Positions 33,789 through 42,598 are shown, numbered from the stretch's first letter. The stretch is DNA of 64,000 bases from Halobacterium sp. R2-5 (GCF_011734195.1 NZ_JAANTH010000002.1:1054001-1118000); one strand, 5' to 3'. A program made the numbers and translations. The notes: generated by a model not told the origin, from the letters alone.

Positions 33789-34952
33789 TCACCCCTTGGG
33801 TCGCTGCTCGATGTAGTCGTACAGCTCCGGGCGGCGGTCGAGGAGGTCCACGAACTCCTCGTACTGGCGCTGGAGCTCCGGCGGCATCTCCTCGTAGACG
33901 TGCGCGAAGATCTCCACGATCTCGCGCTCCGCGAACTCGTTGGCGGCCTCCAGCGCGGCGTCGAACTCCGCCTCGATGTCCGCCACGATGGCGTCGTGGT
34001 CGATGTCCTCCCAGAGCCCCTCGGCTTTCAGGAACTCGCGGTAGCGCTCCAGCGGGTCGTTCTCCTCCCACGCGTCGACCTCGTCGTCGCTCCGGTAGCG
34101 CGTCGGGTCGTCGCTCGTGGTGTGGGCGTCCAGCCGGTACGTGACGGACTCCACGAAGACGGGCTCGCCCTCGCGGACGCGCTCGCGGGCCTCCGAGACG
34201 GCGTCGTAGACGGCGAGGACGTCCTGGCCGTCGACGCGGATGGCGTCCATGCCGTAGGCGAGGGCCTTCTGCGCGAGCGTGTTCGCGGCGGTCTGTTCGT
34301 CCGCGGACAGGGAGATGGCGTACTGGTTGTTCTGACAGAAGAACAGCGCCGGCACGCCGAGCGCGCCCGCGAAGTTGATGGCCTCGTGGGCGGCGCCCGT
34401 GGAGGTCGCGCCGTCGCCGAGATAGGCGGTGGCGATGGCGTCGTCGCCGCGGATGTCCATCCCCCACGCGAGACCTGTAACCAGCGGAAGGTGCGAGCCG
34501 ATAGAGATGGCGACCTGGGAGTTCTGCTCGGCGAACGCCTGCTGGCCCTCCTCGATGCCGCGCCAGAACAGGATCATGTCCTCCATCGAGGCGCCGCGCA
34601 TGAACATCGGCGTCCACGCGCGCCCGACGTACAGCCAGTCCTCGGGCCGGAGCGTGTACGCGCTCCCGATGATGCTGGCCTCCTGGCCGCGGGTGGACCC
34701 GAAGGTCCCGAGTTCGCCGCGACGCTGGATGCTCACCATGCGTCGGCTGAACACGCGGTCGGTGACCATCCAGCGGTAGAGGTCACGGAACTGCTCGGCG
34801 TCGAGGTCGGGGACGTCGTCGGCGTCGTACGACCCGTCCGGCCCCACGATCTGGTGGGTGTCGACCGCGAGGTCGTCCTGCGTGAGGAACCGGGGGTCGC
34901 CAGCGCTGACGGCAGCGTTGGCTGGGTGGTCGGTTGGTTCGTTCTCGGTCAT
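33789..34952 (-). CDS. 2-oxoacid dehydrogenase E1 alpha subunit
   Basis: A 387-residue subunit binding thiamine diphosphate through the G-D-G...N-N motif (Y-L-G-D-G-A-T-S near residue 180, then C-Q-N-N-Q-Y-A-I-S). The phosphorylation-loop region Y-R-L-D-A-H-T-T-S-D-D-P is near residue 272, as in pyruvate and branched-chain E1. First gene of the operon, with a TATA on the minus strand at 34978-34990. Haloarchaeal genomes carry several such operons whose physiological substrate is often unknown, and most oxidise pyruvate with ferredoxin instead, so a catabolic branched-chain or acetoin-like substrate is plausible. Confidence 0.93.
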   Translation of the reverse strand: MTENEPTDHPANAAVSAGDPRFLTQDDLAVDTHQIVGPDGSYDADDVPDLDAEQFRDLYRWMVTDRVFSRRMVSIQRRGELGTFGSTRGQEASIIGSAYTLRPEDWLYVGRAWTPMFMRGASMEDMILFWRGIEEGQQAFAEQNSQVAISIGSHLPLVTGLAWGMDIRGDDAIATAYLGDGATSTGAAHEAINFAGALGVPALFFCQNNQYAISLSADEQTAANTLAQKALAYGMDAIRVDGQDVLAVYDAVSEARERVREGEPVFVESVTYRLDAHTTSDDPTRYRSDDEVDAWEENDPLERYREFLKAEGLWEDIDHDAIVADIEAEFDAALEAANEFAEREIVEIFAHVYEEMPPELQRQYEEFVDLLDRRPELYDYIEQRPKG

Positions 34953-34977
34953 TCGACGAGTAACGTGTTGTGAAGGG

Positions 34978-34990
34978 GGATAAATAAATT
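34978..34990 (-). promoter_or_regulatory. Promoter of the 2-oxoacid dehydrogenase operon
   Basis: TAATTTATTTATC on the minus strand is a strong TATA; start site near 34957, 5 bases before the E1 alpha ATG. Confidence 0.6.
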
Positions 34991-35066
34991 AGTGGGTGGG
35001 CGCGGCCGGCACTCCCGGCGGCCGTCGGCAGCGAACAAATTCGGCCGCCGTCGCGAGAACTTGGCT

Positions 35067-35083
35067 AAAGATTTATTATAAAC
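35067..35083 (+). promoter_or_regulatory. Promoter of the amidohydrolase/Rieske unit
   Basis: AAAGATTTATTATAAAC is a strong BRE/TATA element, centred about 27 bases before the ATG at 35102 that opens an 11-codon leader ORF. Confidence 0.6.
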
Positions 35084-35101
35084 CGTCTCTACTCCACACC
35101 C

Positions 35102-35137
35102 ATGCTACCCGTTCATACGGCGGTGGTCAGCGGATGA
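35102..35137 (+). CDS. 11-codon leader ORF overlapping the amidohydrolase start
   Basis: ATG at the predicted transcription start opens M-L-P-V-H-T-A-V-V-S-G, with TGA at 35135-35137 overlapping the amidohydrolase ATG (ATGA). The amidohydrolase has no obvious ribosome binding site, so a leaderless ribosome finishing this micro-ORF could re-initiate on it. It could be chance: eleven codons is short. Translation is not demonstrated. Confidence 0.35.
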   Translation: MLPVHTAVVSG

Positions 35138-36222
35138 TCGACCCCAGCGAGCACCGCGTCGTCGACTGCGACTGGCACTACGCGGACACCTTCACGCAGG
35201 TCGCGCCGTACATGCCCGAGCCCTGGAAGACGAAGTTCCAGAAGAGCGGCTGGGGCGGCACCGGCGTCAAGCAGAACCTCGCGGCGTTCTTCCCGGCGTC
35301 TACGGGGAACCGCTTCAACTACGGGAAGATCGAGCGGGAGTTCTCCGAGTACCCCGACGGCGGCGACGAGAAGGCGGACGTCGTCGAGGGGATGGACCAC
35401 CTCGACATCGACGAGACGCTCCAAATCTCGCACCTGATTCTGGCGATGGGCGGCGTCAGCGCCGACGACCGCCGCGTCGAGGCGTTCGTGAAGGGGTACA
35501 TCGAGTACATGCTCGAAGAAGTCCTCGACCCGGACGAGGGCATCTACGGGCTGGCGCCGATGCCGTACCAAGACATCGACGCGTCGCTGGACGTTCTCGA
35601 CCGGATCGAGGACGAAGAGGCGTTCAAGGGCGTCGTGATGGTGACCGCCGGCGCGAGTCCGCCGCTGGGCAACCGCAAGTACGACCCCATCTACGAGCGC
35701 TGCGAGGAGGAGGGCTACCCGGTCGTCTACCACACCGGCGGCTCCGGGCTGGACGACTACGTCCGCGCGGGCTACCAGGACATGATCGAGACGCACACGC
35801 TGGGCTTCCTCGAATCGAACATGTCCCAGATCGTGAGCGTGGCGTGCCAGGGCGTCGCGGAGAAGTTCCCGGACCTCGAAATCGTGTTCATGGAGTCCGG
35901 CGTGACGTACATCCCGGGGCTGGTCAGCCGCATCAACGAGGAGTACCTCAAGCGCTCCGAGGAGGCGCCGCTGCTGGAGAAGAAGCCCGGCGACTACATC
36001 ACGGACTTCTACTTCGGCACACAGCCCCTGGAGATCTCCGCGCGGAACGACCTCCTCGAACTCTGCTTCGACATGGTCGGCACGGAGAACATGCTGTACG
36101 CCTCCGACTACCCGCACTGGGACTTCGACAGCCCGAGCGTCATCACGGACCTCCCGATGCTCAGCGACGAGGACAGGAAGAACATTCTCGGGCAGAACGC
36201 CGTGGAGGTGTTCGACCTGTGA
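35134..36222 (+). CDS. Amidohydrolase-2 family metal-dependent hydrolase/decarboxylase
   Basis: A 362-residue TIM-barrel protein of the amidohydrolase_2 (ACMSD/decarboxylase-related) family. Probable metal ligands: V-D-C-D-W-H at the N-terminus (an altered form of the usual D-x-H-x-H), Y-H-T-G-G near residue 207, and the catalytic Asp in Y-A-S-D-Y-P-H-W near 325. Members hydrolyse or decarboxylate aromatic and cyclic acids. The start at 35134 follows the leader ORF. Its stop overlaps the GTG of the Rieske gene by 4 bases, so the two proteins are made together. Substrate unknown, but a transporter of the NitT/TauT type follows. Confidence 0.82.
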   Translation: MIDPSEHRVVDCDWHYADTFTQVAPYMPEPWKTKFQKSGWGGTGVKQNLAAFFPASTGNRFNYGKIEREFSEYPDGGDEKADVVEGMDHLDIDETLQISHLILAMGGVSADDRRVEAFVKGYIEYMLEEVLDPDEGIYGLAPMPYQDIDASLDVLDRIEDEEAFKGVVMVTAGASPPLGNRKYDPIYERCEEEGYPVVYHTGGSGLDDYVRAGYQDMIETHTLGFLESNMSQIVSVACQGVAEKFPDLEIVFMESGVTYIPGLVSRINEEYLKRSEEAPLLEKKPGDYITDFYFGTQPLEISARNDLLELCFDMVGTENMLYASDYPHWDFDSPSVITDLPMLSDEDRKNILGQNAVEVFDL

Positions 36223-36596
36223 GCGCCGAGGAGCGCGTCGAGGTCGGTCCCGCCGCCGACTTCGACGACGGCGACGCGGAGATCGTGCAGGTCGGGCGCG
36301 CGGAGGTCGGCGTCGTCAAGGCCGACGGCGACTTCTTCGCGATGCGCAACGAGTGCCCCCACGACGGCGGCCCGGTCTGCAAGGGGAAAGTCGAGCCGCG
36401 GCTCGTCGGCGAGTGGGGCGGCTCCGGCGAGCGCGTCGACCAGCACTACAGCGACGACCAGTGCATCATCTCGTGCCCGTGGCACGGCTGGTCGTTCGAC
36501 ATCGAGACGGGCGAGCACATCGGGGACGACCGGTACGTCGTCCCGACGTACGAGGTCGTCGTCGAGGACGGCGTCGTCTACGTGAACAACGAGTAG
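36219..36596 (+). CDS. Rieske [2Fe-2S] ferredoxin with long inter-motif insert
   Basis: A 125-residue soluble Rieske protein starting with GTG. Cluster ligands are Cys46 and His48 (N-E-C-P-H-D-G) and Cys86 and His89 (S-C-P-W-H-G-W-S-F-D). The spacing C-x-H-x37-C-x2-H is about 20 residues longer than in usual Rieske ferredoxins, and the insert contains two extra cysteines (Cys54 and Cys82). No oxygenase catalytic subunit is in the window, and its only coupled partner is the amidohydrolase (ATG/stop overlap GTGA). It may pass electrons to an unlinked oxygenase or help the amidohydrolase; unknown. Confidence 0.9.
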   Translation: MSAEERVEVGPAADFDDGDAEIVQVGRAEVGVVKADGDFFAMRNECPHDGGPVCKGKVEPRLVGEWGGSGERVDQHYSDDQCIISCPWHGWSFDIETGEHIGDDRYVVPTYEVVVEDGVVYVNNE

Positions 36597-36645
36597 AGCC
36601 CGGCAGACCCGACTCCTCTTTCGTTCTCGACGAAACTATAGGATA

Positions 36646-36671
36646 CGATATATACATGTATCTTTTTGTAA
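36646..36671 (+). promoter_or_regulatory. Promoter region of the NitT/TauT-type binding protein
   Basis: The AT-rich stretch GATATATACATG (36647-36658) and the following CTTTTTGTAA (36662-36671) both have TATA character. The second is about 27 bases before the ATG at 36694, giving a leaderless message. Confidence 0.5.
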
Positions 36672-36693
36672 CTTGAGCGTGGTGGATGGTACG

Positions 36694-37728
36694 ATGGCAC
36701 GCACGAGCACTAACAGGCGCACGTTTCTGAAGAGTGGCACCGCCGCAGCCGCGGCGGTCGGACTCACGGGAGTGACAGGCTGTCTCGGTGGCGGCGGTGG
36801 CGGCGGCGCGTCGGACCTCTCGCTGGCGTTCACCGTCCCGGTCGAGAACCTCGGGTCGCTGTTCGACATCGAGGCGATCCGCGACGAGATGCCAAACGCC
36901 GGCGACGGCTACGAACTCAGCGTCACGCGCAACGAGAGCACGCCGGACTCGCTGAACGCGATGGCGGCCGGCGAGGTCGACCTCGCGCTGCTCACCACAG
37001 TGAGCTACGGGTCCGCGGTCCGCGAGGAGGCGGTCCCCGGGAACATCTCGATGATCGCGACGGACTTCTGGGACGCCCACCCCGAGTGGTACGGCTTCAC
37101 GCTGTTCTCCGGGCCGGACACGGGCATCACCGAGGCAGCAGACCTGGAAGGCGCGAACATCGCGATGAACTCCCAGGGGACGGGCGTTCACGCGGTCGTC
37201 CAGAAGGCGCTCACCGACGCCGGCCTCGACCCCGACAACGACGCCGAGATCGTCGAGATCCCGTTCCCGTCGATCACGTCGGCCATCAACGACGGCCGCG
37301 TCGACGTCGGCATCTACCCGGCGCTGTTCGCGGGCGGCGCGCGCGCCGAGGGGTTCAACGAAGTCATCACCAGTCAGGACCTCTGGGACGAGGCGTACCC
37401 GTTCGCGTACACGGTCGCGTCCAACGACTCTCTCGACAACAAGTCCGACGCCATCGAGCTGTTCGGCGAGGACCTCGCGCAGCTCGTCGAGTACAGCTAC
37501 GACAACCGCTCGGAGGTCGTCTCGATGGCCGCCGAGCACTTCGAGCTCCCGGAGGAGGTCGTCGACGGGTTCTTCCTGACGAACGACGACTACTACCGCC
37601 AGAACATCAACATCGACATGGACCGCCTCCAGGCCACGATGGACGAGCTCGTCGAGATGGGCTTCCTCGAAGAGAGCTTCGACGTCACCGAGTACGCCAC
37701 CAACGAGTACGTCCCGTCCAGCAACTAA
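36694..37728 (+). CDS. ABC transporter substrate-binding protein, NitT/TauT type (Tat lipoprotein)
   Basis: A 344-residue binding protein. The Tat motif N-R-R-T-F-L-K is at residues 7-13 and the lipobox V-T-G-C has Cys30, followed by a poly-Gly linker. The mature part has the SsuA/TauA/NMT1-like two-lobed fold (M-A-A-G-E-V-D-L-A near residue 90, A-N-I-A-M-N-S-Q-G-T-G near 155). The family binds nitrate, sulfonates, taurine, aromatic acids or thiamine precursors. The matching permeases and ATPase are encoded convergently at 37791-40137. The ligand is probably the substrate of the upstream amidohydrolase. Confidence 0.88.
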   Translation: MARTSTNRRTFLKSGTAAAAAVGLTGVTGCLGGGGGGGASDLSLAFTVPVENLGSLFDIEAIRDEMPNAGDGYELSVTRNESTPDSLNAMAAGEVDLALLTTVSYGSAVREEAVPGNISMIATDFWDAHPEWYGFTLFSGPDTGITEAADLEGANIAMNSQGTGVHAVVQKALTDAGLDPDNDAEIVEIPFPSITSAINDGRVDVGIYPALFAGGARAEGFNEVITSQDLWDEAYPFAYTVASNDSLDNKSDAIELFGEDLAQLVEYSYDNRSEVVSMAAEHFELPEEVVDGFFLTNDDYYRQNINIDMDRLQATMDELVEMGFLEESFDVTEYATNEYVPSSN

Positions 37729-37790
37729 CGCGAGGCACAGCCGGTTTCGGCCCGACTCACTTTTCGCGAACGCCGAGAGGAAGAAGCCGC

Positions 37791-38570
37791 CTACGTCCAG
37801 CGCAGCAGCCGGCCGCGCGCTGCCCGCAGCAACCTGTCGAGGAACAGGCCGACGAGCATGATGGCGATGATGGCGGCGTACGTCTGCGTCGACTGGAACG
37901 ACCGCACGCCCTCGATCTCGAGCGCGCCGAGGCCGCCGCCGCCCGCGATCATCTCGAAGACGAACGTGATGATCAGCGACAGCGGCAGCGCGATCTGGAT
38001 GCCGGTGACGATGCCGGGCGCCGCAGCGGGCAGGACGACCCGCCACAGCAGCCGCGTGTCACTGGTCCCCATCATGCGCGCCGCCCACACGAGGTTCTTC
38101 TCGACCTGCTTGGTCGACTCCCGGGCGTTCACCGCGATGGGCCAGAACGTCCCCACCGCGACCATGATGATCTTCGACATGTCGCCGATGCCGAACCACA
38201 GCATGAACACCGGGATGAGCGCGATGATCGGCACCGGGTAGCCGATCTTGATGATCGGGTCGAAGAACCAGTCCGCGAAGCGGTTCCGCGCGCTCAGCAC
38301 GCCCACGGTGACGCCGAAGACGATGGCGAGCGCGAGCCCGACGAACGCGCGCTTCAGCGTGAGGTACGCGTTCTCCAGCATCTCGCCGTTCGCCGTGAGC
38401 TCGTAGAACCGCGCGAGCACGTCCGACAGCGGCGGCAGGAAGTAGTAGTGGATCATCCCCAGCTGGGTGACGACCTCCCAGAGCACGAGGAGGATGACCA
38501 GCGAGTACACCGATTTGAGGACGTCGACGACGACCGACGCGTCGAACTCGCGGGGGCTGGTCACGTCCAT
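37791..38570 (-). CDS. ABC transporter permease, SsuC/TauC type
   Basis: A 259-residue permease with about six helices and the BPD_transp_1 EAA-like loop (V-W-A-A-R-M-M-G-T-S near residue 160). Second of two paralogous permeases. Its ATG (38570) lies inside the end of the other permease gene (10-base overlap). It works with the 38561-39352 permease and the ATPase, taking cargo from the 36694 binding protein encoded convergently. Confidence 0.87.
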   Translation of the reverse strand: MDVTSPREFDASVVVDVLKSVYSLVILLVLWEVVTQLGMIHYYFLPPLSDVLARFYELTANGEMLENAYLTLKRAFVGLALAIVFGVTVGVLSARNRFADWFFDPIIKIGYPVPIIALIPVFMLWFGIGDMSKIIMVAVGTFWPIAVNARESTKQVEKNLVWAARMMGTSDTRLLWRVVLPAAAPGIVTGIQIALPLSLIITFVFEMIAGGGGLGALEIEGVRSFQSTQTYAAIIAIMLVGLFLDRLLRAARGRLLRWT

Positions 38571-39352
38571 ACTAACACCCGTTCACGGAGCAGTTCGAAC
38601 CCGCGGACGGCGAAGTACGCCACCGCGGAGATGACGACGATGTTCGCGAACATCGTCGCGTAGTTACCGATCTGTCCGGCGGTCAGGATGAGGTAGCCGA
38701 TGCCCTGGTCGGAGGCGATGAGCTCCGCGCTCACCAGCGCGATGAACGCGATGGGGACCGCCTGCCGAATGCCGGTCATGATCTCGGGGACAGTGGCGGG
38801 AATGACGACCTTGACGAACAGCCGGCGGCCCTCCGTCCCCATCATCTTCGCCGCCCACACGAGGTTCTGGTCGACGTTCTCGGCGGCGTTGTACGCGTTC
38901 ATCACGATGGGCAGCAGGCACGCGAGGAACACGATGAGAATCGCGGTCTGGGTGCCGACGCCGAGCCAGAGAATCGCGAGCGGCACCAGCGCGGTCTTCG
39001 GAATCGGGTAGGTGAGCGCGAGCAGGACCTCGAAGAAGTTCTCGACGGGGTCGAGCCGCGCCATCCCGATGCCGAGCAGCACGCCGATGCCGATGGAGAG
39101 TGCGAGACCGACGCCGATTCGGTACAGCGAGACGAACAGGTGCGAGTACATCGTCCCTTCCACGATGAGCGTCTGAATCTCGCCGGCGACGATAGTCGGC
39201 GACGGCAGCACTTCCGCGGGGACGACGGTGCCGCTGGCGTACTCCCAGAGGAGCGTGAGGATGACGAGCGGAATCCAGTCGAAGACGAACCTGCCGGCGC
39301 GCTGGAGCGGCCCCGGGACGTTCTCGAACGAGCGGACCGTGGCGTTGCTCAC
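38561..39352 (-). CDS. ABC transporter permease, SsuC/TauC type
   Basis: A 263-residue permease paralogous to the next gene (shared P-I-P-x-x-A-L-V/I-P, L-P-I-V-M-N-A near residue 130 and V-W-A-A-K-M-M-G-T-E near 148). It begins with a GTG two bases after the ATPase stop codon; no ATG is available at the right place. The downstream gene overlaps its end. Two different permease subunits suggest a heterodimeric channel, unlike the homodimeric SsuC. Confidence 0.85.
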   Translation of the reverse strand: MSNATVRSFENVPGPLQRAGRFVFDWIPLVILTLLWEYASGTVVPAEVLPSPTIVAGEIQTLIVEGTMYSHLFVSLYRIGVGLALSIGIGVLLGIGMARLDPVENFFEVLLALTYPIPKTALVPLAILWLGVGTQTAILIVFLACLLPIVMNAYNAAENVDQNLVWAAKMMGTEGRRLFVKVVIPATVPEIMTGIRQAVPIAFIALVSAELIASDQGIGYLILTAGQIGNYATMFANIVVISAVAYFAVRGFELLRERVLVWT

Positions 39353-39354
39353 GG

Positions 39355-40137
39355 CTACGGTTGCACCTCCGGTTGGGTCTCCTCCCGTAACGACTTCCAG
39401 ACCTGGTTCTTCGTCTCGTTGAACTCGTCGCTCGTGATGATGTCCGCCCGTGTTTTCGAGTGGTCGAGGTCGACCTCGGTGACGGTCTTCTTCGTGCCGG
39501 GGTGGCGAGTCATCACCATCACGGTGTCCGAGAGGTAGACGGCCTCCTCGACGTCGTGGGTGACGAAGATGACGGTCTTGTTGAGGTCGCCCCAGATGTC
39601 GATGAGCTGGTCCTGGAGGTCCTCGCGCAGCGGCTGGTCGAGCGCGCCGAACGGCTCGTCCATCAGCAGAATCTTCGGGTCGTAGGCGAGCGTGCGCGCG
39701 AGCCCGACGCGCTGTTTCATCCCGCCGGAGAGCTCCTTCGGGTAGTTGTCCTCGAAGCCCGTGAGGTCCATCATGTCGATGTACTTCTGGGCGGTCGAGC
39801 GGCGCTCTTCCTTGCCCATGTCCTGTTCCTCGAGGCCGTAGGTGACGTTCTCCATGACGGTCCGCCACGGGAACAGCGCGTAGTCCTGGAAGACGACGCC
39901 GCGGTCGGTGCCGGGGCCGTCGATGGGCGTGCCGTCGACCTCGATGGTGCCCGAGGTCTCGTCGAGGAAGCCGGCGACGAGGTACAGGAGGGTGCTCTTC
40001 CCGCAGCCGGAGGGCCCGACGACGCTGACGAACTCGCCGCCGTCGATGTCGAAGGAGAGGTCCTCGACGGCGGTCGTACGCTCGCCGCCGTCGTCGTACA
40101 CCTTCTCGAGGTTGGATATCGTTACGTTGCCGTCCAT
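39355..40137 (-). CDS. ABC transporter ATP-binding protein, SsuB/TauB type
   Basis: A 260-residue ATPase. Walker [11 protein letters not shown] is near residue 42, the signature [10 protein letters not shown] near 137 and Walker [14 protein letters not shown] near 157, with the D-loop and H-loop V-T-H-D-V-E-E-A after them. First gene of the ATPase-permease-permease operon. ATG 40137 is chosen; the upstream frame to 40287 is Arg/Pro/His-rich leader. The leader of about 160 bases contains two palindromes close to the predicted start of transcription. Confidence 0.9.
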   Translation of the reverse strand: MDGNVTISNLEKVYDDGGERTTAVEDLSFDIDGGEFVSVVGPSGCGKSTLLYLVAGFLDETSGTIEVDGTPIDGPGTDRGVVFQDYALFPWRTVMENVTYGLEEQDMGKEERRSTAQKYIDMMDLTGFEDNYPKELSGGMKQRVGLARTLAYDPKILLMDEPFGALDQPLREDLQDQLIDIWGDLNKTVIFVTHDVEEAVYLSDTVMVMTRHPGTKKTVTEVDLDHSKTRADIITSDEFNETKNQVWKSLREETQPEVQP

Positions 40138-40267
40138 GCTAGGCAACCACCAGTTTCCGCAGATGCGTCGCAGTCGCGGGGGATGCGCGACCGGGGGCGG
40201 TGCGTTCGTCGAGTGGGCGAGCGCGGACTGACTGACTCGTGTTCGGGGATGTGAGGGGGCGCCCGTG

Positions 40268-40338
40268 GGGTTGCAACCCACTCTCACTGTGGTGGAGTGT
40301 CACACTCCAGTTGAAGTAGTAACCGTATAAAAAATTTT
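40268..40338 (-). promoter_or_regulatory. Promoter with operator-like palindromes for the SsuB-type operon
   Basis: The minus-strand TATA (TTTTTTATACGG, about 40324-40335) predicts a start near 40300. The perfect inverted repeat TGGAGTGT-C-ACACTCCA (40293-40309) sits exactly there, and the 12-base palindrome GGGTTGCAACCC lies at 40268-40279. A repressor bound at the first would block initiation. The regulator is not identified; IclR proteins are encoded elsewhere in the window. Confidence 0.55.
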
Positions 40339-40375
40339 CCCGTAAGGCGCCCCTCTCGGCGCGCTGGCTGCCGAT

Positions 40376-42598
40376 TCAGCGCGTCCGTGGCACGCGCTCG
40401 ACCGCCGGCGCGACGAGCTCGACCGGGTGCGTGGAGTCCTGCGGGAGCAGGGACTCCAGCTGTTCGTGACAGGACGCGCCGCTGGCCACGAGGCGGCGCT
40501 GGTCGACGTTCTGTGCCTCGAACTGGTCGGCGAGCGTCTCGCCGACGTCGACGCTGAGCTCGTAGTACTCGGACTTGTAGCCGAAGCTCCCGGCCATCCC
40601 GCAGCACTCCACGTCCGAGGTCACCACGTCGTAGTCGAGGCGCTCGAACACCGCCTCCGTGTACTGGTCGACGTCGAGCGTGCGCTGCTGACAGTGGCTG
40701 TGGTAGGCGATGTCACCACCTCCCGCGAGCACGTCGGGGTCGGCGCCGTTCTCCAGCAGGCCGTAGACGTACTCCATGACCTCGTAGCTGTTTTCGGCGA
40801 GCCGCTGGGCGCGCTCGCCGTCGAGCAGGCGCTCGTACTCGCGGCGGAACGCGGCGAGGTCGGAGGGCTCGATGGCGACGACGTCCCGGCCGGCGTCGAG
40901 GTGGGGGTCGAGGCTGTCCGCGACGCGCTCGGCGTTCTCGCGGGCCGTCGCGATCATCCCCTGCGAGAGCGGTGCGCGCCCGCTCTCGTGGCACGGCGCG
41001 ATGCTGACGTCGACGCCCAGCGCTTCCAGCGTGCGGACGGCGGCCTTCCCGCGGTCGACGAGCACGTAGTTGGTGTACGTGTCCGGGTAGAGGACGGCCT
41101 CGCGGTCGGCGTCGCCGGCGGTCGCGAGCGGCTCCCGCGACTCGAACCAGTCCACGAGCGTCTCCCGCTGGAACTCGGGGAGGTCGCGGCGGCGGTCGAC
41201 GCCCGCGACGCGCTCCATGACCGCCCGCGAAGGCCCCCAGTCGGCGAGCCAGTTCGAGACCGGTGCGGTCGCGGACCCGAGTTTCGCGAGCGTCCCGAAG
41301 TTCCCGAACAGGCGCTTCTGGAGGTCCACGCCACCCGGGTCCGCGTCCGGTGTGAGCCCCTCGACGAGCCAGTCGAACTCCTCGTCGGTGCCGCGGTTGA
41401 CGCGGTCGCGGACGACCGTGTTGATCCACGGGATGTCGATTTTCACGGGGCAGGCGTCGACGCAGCGCGAGCAGCCCGTACAGAGGTCGTTGAACTCCGC
41501 CGCGGAGTCCATGCCGTGGACGCCGGCCTCCCAGCCGGTGGCGATGCCGCCCGTGTACGTCTCGCCGCCGAAGGCGTGCCCGCCGACGTGCTGGAAGTTC
41601 GCACAGGAGTTCGCGCACGCGCCACAGCGGATGCAGTACAGCGTCTCCCGGAGCTCGTCGTCCTCGCGCATCTCCGTGCGGCCGTTGTCCAGCAGCACGA
41701 GGTGGAACTCGCGGTCGTCGGTGCTCCGGTCGAGGGGTTCGTCGGGGTTCTCGAAGTCGACGACCGGCGAGTCGACGGGCGGCGAGAGCAAGGAGAGGTA
41801 CGTCGCGATGTCCTGCCCGCCCGCGGCGCGCGCGATGAGTTCGGCGAACGGCGGGAAGTCGTCGATGCTCGGGATCAGTTTCTCGACGCCCGCGACCGCG
41901 ACGTGCGTGTCGGGCGTGACCGCGCACTTCCGCGCGTTGCCCTCGTTGGTAACGAGCGAGATGGTGCCCGATTCGGCGAACACGAAGTTCGCGCCCGTCA
42001 TTCCAACGTCGGCGTCCATGATCTTCTCGCCGACGTGGTCGCGCGCGAACTGCGTGAGGTCCTCGGCGGTCTCCAGGGTTTCGTCGGTGTCGAAGTGCGC
42101 GTTGAACAGTTTCGCGATGTCCTCGGTGGACTTGTGGAACGCCGGCCCGACGAGGTGCGAGGGCGCCTCGTCGGCGACCTGCACGACGAACTCTCCGAGG
42201 TCCGTCTCCGTGACGTCGACGCCCGCGTCCTCCAGCGCGTCGTTGACGTCGATCTCCTCGGTGGTCATCGACTTCGACTTCGTGAGCGTCTCGGCGTCCT
42301 TGGACTCGGCGACCTCGGTGATGTAGCGGTTCGCGTCCGCGGCGTCCTCGGCGACGTACACCTCGCCGCCGTTCGCCTCGACGGACTCCCGGACCGTCTC
42401 GACGAGCTCGGGGAGGCGCTCGATGGCGTCCTCCTTGATTTCGCGAGCCCGCGTGCGGAGCTCGTCGATGTCGTCGCGGTGACTGTTCGTCTCGTAGCGG
42501 CCCGCGTTGACGTGCGTGGTGTTCTCGAAGACGGCGTCACCCTCCGTCTCGAGGAGGTGGCGGATCTTCGCGGCCTTGCGCTCGCGGTCGGCGCTCAT
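40376..42598 (-). CDS. LutB-LutA type fused Fe-S protein (LUD + 4Fe-4S + CCG domains)
   Basis: A 740-residue fusion. An N-terminal LUD domain (about 1-300) is followed by a bacterioferredoxin-type pair C-I-R-C-G-A-C-A-N-S-C (near residue 320) and C-T-G-C-S-R-C-V-D-A-C-P (near 377). The C-terminal LutA/GlpC-like part has the cysteine-rich motif V-E-C-C-G-M-A-G-S-F-G near 675. In bacteria LutA, LutB and LutC are separate and oxidise L-lactate to pyruvate; here A and B are joined. It overlaps the LutC-like stop codon (ATGA arrangement at 42595-42598). Role in L-lactate or related 2-hydroxyacid oxidation is inferred. Confidence 0.88.
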   Translation of the reverse strand: MSADRERKAAKIRHLLETEGDAVFENTTHVNAGRYETNSHRDDIDELRTRAREIKEDAIERLPELVETVRESVEANGGEVYVAEDAADANRYITEVAESKDAETLTKSKSMTTEEIDVNDALEDAGVDVTETDLGEFVVQVADEAPSHLVGPAFHKSTEDIAKLFNAHFDTDETLETAEDLTQFARDHVGEKIMDADVGMTGANFVFAESGTISLVTNEGNARKCAVTPDTHVAVAGVEKLIPSIDDFPPFAELIARAAGGQDIATYLSLLSPPVDSPVVDFENPDEPLDRSTDDREFHLVLLDNGRTEMREDDELRETLYCIRCGACANSCANFQHVGGHAFGGETYTGGIATGWEAGVHGMDSAAEFNDLCTGCSRCVDACPVKIDIPWINTVVRDRVNRGTDEEFDWLVEGLTPDADPGGVDLQKRLFGNFGTLAKLGSATAPVSNWLADWGPSRAVMERVAGVDRRRDLPEFQRETLVDWFESREPLATAGDADREAVLYPDTYTNYVLVDRGKAAVRTLEALGVDVSIAPCHESGRAPLSQGMIATARENAERVADSLDPHLDAGRDVVAIEPSDLAAFRREYERLLDGERAQRLAENSYEVMEYVYGLLENGADPDVLAGGGDIAYHSHCQQRTLDVDQYTEAVFERLDYDVVTSDVECCGMAGSFGYKSEYYELSVDVGETLADQFEAQNVDQRRLVASGASCHEQLESLLPQDSTHPVELVAPAVERVPRTR

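Noticed and set aside
36219-36596. Rieske non-heme dioxygenase alpha subunit
   Set aside because: Only 125 residues with a Rieske domain; no catalytic mononuclear iron domain.
40138-40287. N-terminal extension of the SsuB-type ATPase to a GTG at 40287
   Set aside because: The extension is Pro/Arg/His-rich and contains palindromes; the first conserved strand begins at the ATG at 40137.
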